DNA from: Limnomonas spitsbergensis
Lineage: Eukaryota; Chlorophyta; Chlorophyceae; Chlamydomonadales
Length of the DNA stretch: 64,000 nucleotides
Reading direction: 5' to 3'
Assembly (NCBI GenBank): GCA_037349105.1
Contig: JAYJMM010000090.1
Span: 360,001-424,000, forward strand
Positions within the stretch are counted from its first letter, which is position 1. Every line of letters begins with the position of its first letter. The notes under the pieces were generated by a model. It was given only the letters and a program-made list of their open reading frames with translations. It did not search any database and was not told the origin of the DNA. Shown piece after piece: positions 21,336 to 32,271 of this stretch. The translations under genes and the position numbers were made by a program.

Positions 21336-23295
21336 TCCCTACCACCCAAGTCCCTACCCCCAGAAACGACATGTATGGTGACCCTCAACAATCATCTACG
21401 TGACTCAGAGGCATGGGTTGTTACTTGGATCAGTCAGGAGGGTGTGGACTAGGGGGGCGTGTCGGGGCTAATGGCTGCGCAACAGTTTTAATTTTACATG
21501 GCAGTTACAATTTTAGCCGAGTCAAGCGTGACCTTTCTGTCTAACGCTTCAGTTGCTCTCTTAGACCCAGACCTTGGTGATAAGGAAAAGGAGCGGAGCA
21601 ATCAACATGCAGGTTGCAGGCAAATTGTCGGGGCTCAGCGCTGCGCCTAGTAAATGACTGCGCAAGTACATGAAACAAATAAAGCAAGTATCAAAGACAC
21701 CCTTTCACTTGCGCTACATCAGCATGACAAAATGCCGGGGTGTTGTTGGATCGTCTGCATTCCAGTGATGCGTCGGCAAGGCCGTTGAAGGCGTCAGAGG
21801 TTTCGGTTCATAGCGGAGCTGGGTAAAGGATACTTGGGAGGCATGGCTAGGATCGATGGGTCAACCTTTCATAGCTGGTATCGGGATGCAACTACAGGGG
21901 CTATCGAGTTGACCATGCATGCTTGCATCATGGGCTAAATAATCAATTATATGTTGCCATACGAGAGCCATCATCAAACATCAACAGCCAGGCATGCAAC
22001 CAGGGTTACACAGCACGGCCGTATTGGCGAAAAAACCCGTACCGTATCCGTACCGTTTGGCCGTACCGTACCGCTCGGAATTACCGTATTTTCCATTTTC
22101 TGACTAGCCCATCCAAAATCCCGTACCGTACCGTACCCGTAACGTACCGTATGACCGTACCGTATTTCCGTACCGGGTAACCCTGCAGGCAACCAACCAG
22201 TGTTTGGCTGTTGATGTTTGATGATGGCTCTCCTATGGCAACATACAATTGCTTTATTAAGCCAATGATGCAAGCATGCATGGTCAACTCGATATCCCAT
22301 GTAGCTGGCAGCTACTAGCTGTATCCCGATACCAGCCATGACAGGTTGACCCATCCCAGCCCTGCCTCCCAAGTATCTTCCACCTACTAGCTCCGCTATG
22401 AGCCGAAACCTCTGACGCCTTCAGCGGCCTTGCGGATGCATCACTGGAATGCAGACGATCCAAGAGCACCCCGGCATTTGCCTGCAATCTGCCTGTTGAT
22501 TGCTCCGCCCCTTTTCCTGATCACCCCCTCCTGGCTCCTTCCGTCGCCGCGAGCTGTGACGGAACGAACATGCAGGTCGGCAGGTGAGTGCCATCGACTT
22601 CTGCGTCGCCATCGTCCGATGGTGGCCCTTCAAGCAAGGCGCACGCCTGATGAGACCAGCGGTAAGCATTGCCACACGGTATACTGTTTTGGCTGAGTGG
22701 ACTATCGAATCTATCTGTCCAAGAATTTCGAACTTGAGGCACCTGGCTAGAGATTATTGGGTACGATACCAAATGCATGTCAGAAAATCAATTACCAGCT
22801 TTTCACCTCACAGCTTTTCATCTAGGGAGGTCACCAGCAGGCGGATCTCCTGCAAGCAGGGTCCACACTTTCCTTTTGACTAGGGCCGGGGAAACAGGCC
22901 ACCCCTGGATTTAGGGTCACATTGCGTCCTTCACGACCATTCCAAGCAGCTGATGTCGCTATTTTACCAGTTTTATACGAGGCATGAATTCAAATGGGGT
23001 TCCGAGGGGTATGGTGTAGCCGCAGCAGGGTTTCCTGCAGGTGGCTGCCGTGCGGCCGTTTGCTATGTCGTGGATCATGGCAACTTCCAACTTAGGGACT
23101 GATCTGATAGATACGAGCAGAGATTCGCTTCTGCTGGCACTTGAATCTGTCACAATGGGCCTATTGCATGGCGCCCCCCTGGTCCACTCATACCCTCCTG
23201 ATCCAAGTAACAGCCCCTGCCTATGAGTCACGTAGTTGATTGTTGAGGGTCCCCATACATGTCGTTTCTGGGGGTAGGGACTTAGGTGGTAGGGA
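21336..23295. repeat. Nested large palindrome (foldback-like)
   Basis: Outer arms 21336-21465 and 23165-23295 are inverted copies sharing, for example, GTCCCTACCCCCAGAAACGA. Inner arms 21565-21990 and 22195-22535 are also inverted copies sharing GAGCGGAGCAATCAACATGC-like and CATCAAACATCAACAGCC-like blocks. The left inner arm has a roughly 100-bp insertion. The centre is a CGTACC-rich tract at 22015-22180. No coding content. Confidence 0.85.
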
Positions 23296-23689
23296 CCATC
23301 GGTATCTATTAGAAGGGACATCATGAGGGTGCACTGATTAAATATTGTTAATTTGAAATATGTAGCTTGTCCCACATACGTCATTCAGACCAGCATTTAG
23401 TTTGCCACATGGGTGGATCATCCACCCAAGGCAGAGTCTGCCTGTTATTTCCTGGACACAAACACTTCCAAAATATGCTGGGGGGTCCAAGAGGCCAGGT
23501 TACCCAGGGTCCCTGATCTGCTGGTTGCTCATTTTCAAAGAATCAAATTTCAGGTTGGGAATAACAGTCATTCCTTGAGCTCTTTCCGGATCGCCTGTCC
23601 TCTTCTAGATATATTTCAGGTGAAAAAACTGGCAGCTGAGTACCGCAGATCCACTTTGACCCCGCTCGTAATTATATAATTATTGGGGT

Positions 23690-24240
23690 GCGCGGACATG
23701 GCTGCGCGCGCGCTAATATTAAATTCAAAAATCGCCGCTGCGCGGAGCGCCAGTCAGATGCCCCAACAACTATTTGGGGGGTGCGCGCTACGAATATAAA
23801 CAGCAAGTATCAAAAAAAAAGCGCGCTCGCGCGCGACTGTTTGATTTGACATCCGTTAAGTGATCCTTACGCCAGTCCCCGTTGCGAAGCTCAATCCAGG
23901 AGGCAGAGACGGGTGCTGACGACTGCTGACGTTTCGGGGCATCAACAGCCACACGTTTCCTGAGGCCAGGAAACGGCGGAGGAGGAGGGTGACGACTATG
24001 CCGAGTATTGCTGACCGTGTACTATCCTTGCTAGCATCAAACTAGGTTTTCACTAAGTTTTACTGTACTGGCTGAAAGTGCTGCGCGAAAGGAAATTTAA
24101 ATTATTTCCAGTGATGCGCGATGTTAAATTAAATTACCTGCTGCGCGTCGTTAAATTAAATCAAAATTTCGTCGCTGTGCGACCGTTTTTAAATTCTTTG
24201 AAGCTGCGCGACGGAAAAACAAATTGGGTTCGCGGAGTCC
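23690..24240. repeat. GCGC/AT-alternating dispersed repeat
   Basis: Islands of CGCGCG and TGCGCG alternate with AAATTAAAT and AATTCAAAAAT blocks. A related segment occurs at 60820-60980. No coding signal. Confidence 0.6.
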
Positions 24241-25300
24241 CAAGTTAGTGGTTCTACGATACTGTATCATCTAGCATATAGCATTTCCTGTACACTGGGA
24301 ATACGCTGGGCGAGAATGTCGATTCACCTTTATTTTAGTTTTTTCTTATGGTTTGGACTATATGGACATGCCCAGGTCCAATCAACCTGTGGTGACACAC
24401 ACAGCTCCCCTGCTTTTCACCGGTCAAACCTGACACTCCCTCCGCAGGTTCAAATAGCCCGTGTATTTTGTTTTACGGCTGTCTCGAATCTGATTTCGTC
24501 CTGCTTCCCACCTTGGATCCTCACTGGCTCTGAATTTGTCTCTTGGGTTTAAATTATATGAATTTGGCCAATGCTCCTTGCTCTGCCGACGTTGGCTCCT
24601 GATTCTGCTGTTTGTGTGGTGCTCTCTGTTCGTTTCATTCTTCTGGTAGGTTTTGGTTCCTGGTTTCTCCAGTCCCCAATCACCGGAATTTTGCTTTCGG
24701 AGCAGGCTCAATCAATCTCACAGGCTGAATGCTTTTTGCTGGGCACATGCAGCCCCTTAGTTGGATCCAGGGGTGATTCAGAGTCCTGGTCTATCTCAAA
24801 TTCTTAAGTGTCGATCAAAGCCGGCTCAGCATGGCATGGATCCAAGTTCACGAAGTGCGATGTGCGGCAGAGAAGTATGTGCAGCCAAAAATAACAGCAT
24901 TGATGGTCCATTCTGGTCCAATGATAGTGCCAATGACTTGAGAATTGTTCGTTTGTTTTCAGTTCCTTGGGTCCAAATTTCCACCCACTTTTACTGCTGG
25001 CCCTGCCCCCCGGCTGCTGGCTGCCACTCTTGTCTATCATCCGTGACCGGCCAATTCCCCTTTTCTTGCACCCATGCGGCTTTCATGTTCCTCTGTTACA
25101 GCAGTTGCCCACGCTCCAAAACTTACGAGGGGGGCGGTCGCAGAGAAGGTTGAGGATCTTGAGGCTCAGATCAAGCTGGCCAACATCATGAAAGAGCTTG
25201 AGCTGACTTTTATTTGCGTGTCTAACAACAGATCTCCGAGTACCAGTGTTACATACAGTGAATGCCTTTAATGCTAATTAGGTAATAAGGATAGCAAGCA
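24240..25300. other. No recognisable gene
   Basis: Short reading frames here (for example 24316-24552) have no motifs, splice support or repeats I can use. I call nothing. Confidence 0.5.
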
Positions 25301-25374
25301 GCTGAACGCTGAAAAAACTCCTCTCGTAACTAATGTCCGGGATCAGCCGCAGTTGACTGTACTGAATGACAAAC

Positions 25375-25670
25375 CCTTAACCCACCATTATAATGCCTGG
25401 CTTCCTCAGTCGCAGCTACACACTAAACCCGCATGATTTATAATGCCTGGGGTCCTCAATCGCAGCTGAATCCTAAACCCACCTGCGTAATCATGCCTGA
25501 GGTCCTCGGTCGCAGCTGAACCTTAAGCCCACATGCGTAATCATGCCTGATGTCCTCAGTTGCAGCTGAACCCTAAACCCATCTGCGTAACCATGCCTGA
25601 GTTCCTCAGTCGCAGCTGAACCCTAAACCCACCCGCGTATTTACGCCTGAGGTTAGCCGGAATAAAACCC
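25375..25670. repeat. Tandem repeat of about 57 bp, five copies
   Basis: Units share 'gaggtcctcagtcgcagctg' and 'aaccctaaacccacctgcgt', mixing a specific sequence with CCCTAAACCC debris. Confidence 0.85.
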
Positions 25671-25959
25671 TTAACTGACCCACCTAATGAACCCTGGTGC
25701 CGCCTGCTGTGATCAGTGGATACATCTGTACCTACCCTTGTCAAGCGACGAACAGCCCTCCACTGATCAGTTGGTTGGAAATGACCCCCGCAGGTTACGC
25801 AACGCAAGCACATGACGCATGCATACAAGATATATGTGGGGCTGCAAAACTGGTGTGGAATTCCCAGGCCCTGAACACCTTATTTACGGTCCATCTTCCA
25901 AGGTTTTCGGCGTTGATGCACAGGTTTGTCGGGTTACATCTGCTAATGATCTGCGCTTG

Positions 25960-26265
25960 GGCGATGCATGGACATCATGCCATCATAGACGCATAGGCAA
26001 TGCAAGGACAACATGGATGTATGTTATGCATGGGTGGTGCATGGGTGTCATGGATGTATGGGCAGCTTGGACGCAGGGTGCATGTAATGCATGGGCGTCA
26101 TGGATGTGTGGGCATCATGGACGCAAGGATGCATGTAATGCATGGGTGATGCATGGATATTATGGATGCATGGGTGATGCAGGGATGCAGGGATGCATGC
26201 ACATGGACGTAGGGATGCATGAGCGATGCATGGACATTATTGACGCATGGGTGCATGATATGCAT
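25960..26265. repeat. GATGCATGGACATCATGG minisatellite
   Basis: Imperfect 15-30-bp units rich in GATGCATGG. No coding signal. Confidence 0.85.
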
Positions 26266-26267
26266 GA

Positions 26268-26336
26268 CCTCTGGGCCCACTCAAAGCTCAGCCGCGTAGG
26301 CGCCCAATTGTTGCCCAGAGGTGTCATGTCATTGAC
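26268..26336. mobile_element. Dispersed element family B, palindromic copy
   Basis: It has ACCTCTGGGCCCACTC on the left and GCCCAGAGGTGTCATGTCA on the right, so both ends look like the family head facing each other. It is a short inverted derivative. Confidence 0.6.
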
Positions 26337-26765
26337 ATGGATGGATCTGCCTGACAACAAGGTAGGTGTTGGGCTTCCCCCTCTACCACCACCAAGGCAT
26401 GCTCGACTATGTATTGGATTCCTTTTTAAGTGGGTTCCGGCATTGGCGCGGTCACCGAAATATGGTGTGACACCTGCATCTCTTTTGCACCCACGTCATG
26501 TTTTATGACTGGGGCTTATCTTCTGCACTATGGGGTTCATTCCCACGCCACTGTCGTGGTTGTGTGCTAGTTGCTTGCCCAGGGGGGTCACTGGTTTTCG
26601 CTTTCTGTCGTAGTGTATCGAGTGCCTGTACCGGTTTACGGGCACATGTCCCATGCATCAAATATGATGCTCTGATGGACTAAAAACTTCACTTCACATC
26701 CCGGAGGACGGCACAGCGATCAGCAGCGTGAAGAAGAGGGGAGGCCCTGGCTTTTGTGGAACTTG

Positions 26766-26912
26766 TGGTTGAGCTTTTTGAAGGCGAATCTCTCAAGGGG
26801 CAGGAGATACTTCCTTTCCTTCCTTTCCTTTTGTACCTTCTCCCTTGACTTTCCTAGCTGACTTTATGCTTGCCGGCGTGGCCGAGATTTATTTAAGCAG
26901 GGCCCAGAAGTG
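26766..26912 (-). mobile_element. Dispersed element family B, medium copy
   Basis: A minus-strand match to 61727-61925, including the CTTCTCCCTTGACTTTCCTA complement block and the GGCCCAGAAGTGTATCAG head. Confidence 0.65.
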
Positions 26913-27091
26913 TATCAGGACTAACCTGCACTCCGGTCGGCAGCTAAGGGATGCAGATGTGGCGAGATATGCCATCTGTATGTGCTGTACAGTTCGAGGG
27001 GCATGTTGGGCAACTAAGGTCACTAAGGGATACAAGGGAAATGTGCTTAGAGTGCCCTCTATTAAGCTCAAGTTAAGATGAAAGTGTAAAA

Positions 27092-27166
27092 TTACGGTGC
27101 ACCTCCGGGCCCTGCTAAAAAGGCTTGGCCTAAAAAAGGCTTGGCCGCCCAGTTCGTATCCTGGCT
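27092..27166 (+). mobile_element. Dispersed element family B, fragment
   Basis: It contains GTGCACCTCCGGGCCCTGCT and a doubled AAAGGCTTGGCC block. It lies just downstream of the cysteinyl-tRNA synthetase stop codon. Confidence 0.6.
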
Positions 27167-27309
27167 TGTGAGGAAAAGCAGCATTAGGGGGCACCTTCCC
27201 GCCAGAAGCGGTGCTTCTAGGGGGGAAGAGTTGTAAGGATGCACATGATGTGGTTGACGCATCGCTCCTTTCAGCATCGCGATACCCCTTGGTGTGGTGG
27301 CTTTACACC

Positions 27310-30300
27310 CTAAACCACCCCCGCTGGCATGCCCGGCCGCCATGTCGTGCCCTCAGGTGCGTCCATGATCATAACCCCGCGGTCGGCCAGCTCCACGCGC
27401 ACCGCATCCCCCGCCGCAAAGTCCTTGGCGTCCCGCGCAGCCGCACGCGCCAAGATGCGGCCGGCGACGTCCGCCTCGCTGAGCCCGGCGCGGACCAGCG
27501 TCAAGCGCCGCAGCTCCGACAGCGCAGCGGAAAGGCCAGACACCGCCAGCGGCGCCGGCGCCGGCGCCACCGGTGCGGCGGCGGCGGGCACCGCCGCCTC
27601 GGCCGGGTCCAGCCCCAGCAGGCGCAATACCGCTGCCGCCGCGAGCTCGATGCCTGCTAGCTGCTGCAGTCGGTCTGGGAGCTTCTTCCCAGCCTTCGTC
27701 GTCAGCAGGTCATTGGCGGTCTTGAGCGGCGCGGAGAGCTCCGAGACCGCGGAGGGCGTGTTGAGGTCGTCAAGCAGCGCGAGCGTCGCCGCAGCTGACG
27801 CGGCCGAGGCAGGGGTGGGCGACGAAGCGGCTTGTTGCCGGGCGGACTCACCGGCGGGACCTGATTTAGGGCGCGGTGGACGGAAAGCTTCACAAGTTTG
27901 CGGAATGGGACACCCGGGAAGTCGTGGAACGGGCGGTACTTCCCCTCCCCACTCCTCCCCCCACCCGAGAAAATCACGAAGCGGGCCGTGTTTCCCGTCC
28001 CCTCATTTCCTCCTCACCAGCGGCATCCTGCGCTTCCCTCAAATCCAAGAGGGATAAATCTTAAACCCTGAACATAACTGACCCCTAAACCCTAAGCCTT
28101 AGCCCTAACCCTTAGCACAAATGAACCCTAAACCCTTAACCTGTAACCCCCCCAAAACTGATCGCTCCCTCTCTCCGCCCCCCCCCCCCCACCGCCTCTT
28201 CCTCCCCACCCTGTACCCCTTCGGAAAAGGCGCAACTGGCGCACAACCGCCGGTATTTCCATCCCCAGACCTCCATTATTAATGAAATCGCGACATGGGT
28301 GGTGTGCCCTGTATTCTCTTTCCACCCTCACGCCTGTAGCGTCCAGCGGTTGCCTTATGTCCGAGAAAGCCTGAAGCACACATGGATAAACACCGCTCGC
28401 TCCTCCCTCCCCTTCTCCCTCCTTCTCCCACCCCAGGAAATTTCGACACTGGCGGTGTGTCCAACCGCCTTTCCCCCCTCACCTGCAGCGTCCAGCGCTT
28501 GCCCCACATCCAGGAGGGCCTGGTACACATAATACAGCCGGTCGCTTGCTTCCTCAAGGGCACGTTGCGTGTAGTTGACTTGCTGCCGGTAGTGTGTGGA
28601 GACGAGGAACCAACGTAGGGACAGAGGATGGTATTTAGCAATGACCTGTAGGGGCAGGTGTAGGTGCAGTTGTAGAGGCAGAGGTATGGACAGAGGTAGG
28701 GACAGAGGTAGGGGCAGAGGAAGGGGCAGAGGTAGGGACAGAGGTAGGGACAGAGGTAGGGACAGAGGTAGGGACAGAGGTAGGGACAGAGGTAGGGACA
28801 GAGGTAGGGACAGAGGTAGGGGCAGAGGTAGGGACAGAGGTAGGGGCAGAGGTAGGGACAGAGGTAGGGACAGAGGTAGGGACAGAGGTAGGGACAGAGG
28901 TAGGGACAGAGGTAGGGACAGAGGTAGGGACAGAGGTAGGGACAGAGGTAGGGACAGAGGTAGGGACAGAGGTAGGGACATAGGTAGGGACAGAGGTAGG
29001 GGCAGTTGTAGAGGCAGAGGTAGGGACAGGTGTAGGTGCAGTTGTAGAGGCAGAGGTAGGGACAGAGGTAGGGACAGAGGTAGGGACAGAGGTAGGGACA
29101 GAGGTAGGGGCAGAGGTAGGGGCAGAGGTAGGGACAGAGGTAGGGACAGAGGTAGGGGCAGAGGTAGGGGCAGAGGTAGGGACAGAGGTAGGGACAGAGG
29201 TAGGGACAGAGGTAGGGGCAGAGGTAGGGACAGAGGTAGGGACAGAGGTAGGGACAGAGGTAGGGACAGAGGTAGGGACAGAGGTAGGGACAGAGGTAGG
29301 GACAGAGGTAGGGACAGAGGTAGGGACAGAGGTAGGGACAGAGGTAGGGACAGAGGTAGAGGCAGAGGTAGGGACAGAGGTAGGGACAGAGGTAGAGGCA
29401 GAGGTAGGGACAGAGGTAGGGACAGAGGTAGGGACAGAGGTAGGGACAGAGGTAGCGGCAGAGGTAGGGACAGAGGTAGGGACAGAGGTAGGGGCAGAGG
29501 TAGGGACAGAGGTAGGGGCAGAGGTAGGGACAGAGGTAGGGACAGAGGTAGGGACAGAGGTAGGGACAGAGGTAGGGACAGAGGTAGGGACAGAGGTAGG
29601 GACAGAGGTAGGGGCAGAGGTAGGGGCAGAGGTAGGGACAGAGGTAGGGACAGAGGTAGGGACAGAGGTAGGGACAGAGGTAGGGACAGAGGTAGGGACA
29701 GAGGTAGGGACAGAGGTAGGGGCAGAGGTAGGGACAGAGGTAGGGACAGAGGTAGGGACAGAGGTAGGGACAGAGGTAGGGACAGAGGTAGGGACAGAGG
29801 TAGGGACAGAGGTAGGGACAGAGGTAGGGACAGCGGTAGGGGCAGGTGTAGAGGCAGAGGTAGGGACAGAGGTAGGGACAGAGGTGGGGACATAGGTAGG
29901 GGCAGGTGTAGGTGCATTTGTAGAGGCAGAGGTAGGGACAGAGGTAGGGACAGAGGTAGGGGCAGGTGTAGGTGCAGTTGTAGAGGCAGAGGTAGGGACA
30001 GAGGTAGGGACAGAGGTAGGGACAGAGGTAGGGGTAGGTGTAGAGGCAGAGGTAGGGACAGAGGTAGGGACAGAGGTAGGGACAGAGGTAGGGACAGAGG
30101 TAGGGACAGAGGTAGGGACAGAGGTAGGGACAGAGGTAGGGACAGAGGTAGGGGCAGAGGTAGGGACAGAGGTAGGGACAGAGGTAGGGACAGAGGTAGG
30201 GACATAGGTAGGGACAGAGGTAGGGACAGAGGTAGGGGCAGAGGTAGGGGCAGATGTAGGGACAGAGGTAGGGGCAGAGGTAGGGACAGAGGTAGGGACA

Positions 30301-32239
30301 GAGGTAGGGACAGAGGTAGGGGCAGAGGTAGGGACAGAGGTAGGGACAGAGGTAGGGACAGAGGTAGGGACAGAGGTAGGGACAGAGGTAGGGACAGAGG
30401 TAGGGACAGAGGTAGGGACAGAGGTAGGGACAGAGGTAGGGACAGAGGTAGGGACAGAGGTAGGGACAGAGGTAGGAACATAGGTTGGGACAGAGGTAGG
30501 GGCAGAGGTAGGTGCAGTTGTAGAGGCAGAGGTAGGGACAGGTGTAGGTGCAGTTGTAGAGGCAGAGGTAGGGACAGAGGTAGGGACAGAGGTAGGGACA
30601 GAGGTAGGGACAGAGGTAGGGACAGAGGTAGGGACAGAGGTAGGGACAGAGGTAGGGACAGAGGTAGGGACAGAGGTAGGGACAGAGGTAGGGACAGAGG
30701 TAGGGACAGAGGTAGGGACATAGGTAGGGACATAGGTAGGGGCAGAGGTAGGGACAGAGGTAGGGACAGAGGTAGGGACAGAGGTAGGGACAGAGGTAGG
30801 GACAGAGGTAGGGACAGAGGTAGGGACAGAGGTAGGGACAGAGGTAGGGACAGAGGTAGGGACAGAGGTAGGGACAGAGGTAGGGACAGAGGTAGGGACA
30901 GAGGTAGGGACAGAGGTAGGGACAGAGGTAGGGGCAGAGGTAGGGGCAGAGGTAGGGACAGAGGTAGGGACAGAGGTAGGGACAGAGGTAGGGACAGAGG
31001 TAGGGACAGAGGTAGGGACAGAGGTAGGGACAGAGGTAGGGACAGAGGTAGGGACAGAGGTAGGGACAGAGGTAGGGACAGAGGTAGGGACAGAGGTAGG
31101 GACAGAGGTAGGGACAGAGGTAGGGACAGAGGTAGGTGCAGTTGTAGGTGCAGTTGTAGGGACAGAGGTAGGGACAGAGGTAGGGACAGAGGTAGGGGCA
31201 GAGGTAGGGACAGAGGTAGGGACAGAGGTAGGGACAGAGGTAGGGACAGAGGTAGGGACAGAGGTAGGGACAGAGGTAGGGACAGAGGTAGGGACAGAGG
31301 TAGGGGCAGAGGTAGGGACAGAGGTAGGGACAGAGGTATGGACATAGGTAGGGACATAGGTAGGGACAGAGGTAGGGACATAGGTAGGGACATAGGTAGG
31401 GACATAGGTAGGGGCAGAGGTAGGTGCAGTTGTTGAGGCAGAGGTAGGGACAGAGGTAGGGACAGAGGTAGGGGCAGAGGTAGGGTATTTCTGAAGGTAG
31501 AGTTACGGGCAGGGATAGGGACAGGGGCAAGTGGGTATGGTAATTTGCGATGACCTGTAGGGGCAGGGACGGGGTCAAGGGCAGGGTCAAGGTCAGGTGT
31601 TAGAGGGTCACCTGTAGGAGGAAGGCTTGGTGACCTGTAGAGGAAGGTGTTTAGGATTTCGGGTTAAGGGGGTTGGCCACATGTAGGGGATCTGTGTGGG
31701 GGGGAAGCTTGGTGTCCCCTCCAGGGTTGAGGGTTGAGGGTTAAGGTTTTAGGGTTGGCGTTCATGTGTGAGGTTAAGGGTTCAGGGTTTAAATTAATTT
31801 GCGGGGTTGGGGTTACGGTTGGCATTCATTTGCGAGGTTTAGGGTTTGAGCTTGGGTTTGTTTCTCTGGCTACCCTACCTCTCTGTTCACAAACCCGTAA
31901 CCCTAAACATCTGTAAACCCTTTGTATCTTCAATTGTGAGCCCCGATTATCCAATTGTCAGCCCTAAACCCTACCTCTTCGGTCTTTAAGCCTCAACCCT
32001 AAAACCTACCTGTTGGGTCTTTGACCCTAAAACCTACCTCTTGGGCCTTGACCTAAACCCTACCTCTGAATTCGACAACCCTACACCCTACTTCTTGAAT
32101 AATGAAACCCGAAGCCCTACCTCTCGTATCGTGAAGAAGTTCCCTAAGCTCTTGCTCATCTTCTCGCTGTCCACATTCACAAAGCCATTGTGCAGCCAGT
32201 AACGCACAAAGCCCGCACCAGCAGCATCAGCAGCAGCAT

Positions 32240-32271
<32 letters not shown>

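Noticed and set aside
28279..31590. Open frames of 946-1103 codons on both strands
   Set aside because: They are produced by the stop-free 12-bp minisatellite (period divisible by three). Only the short CARS exon inside is real.
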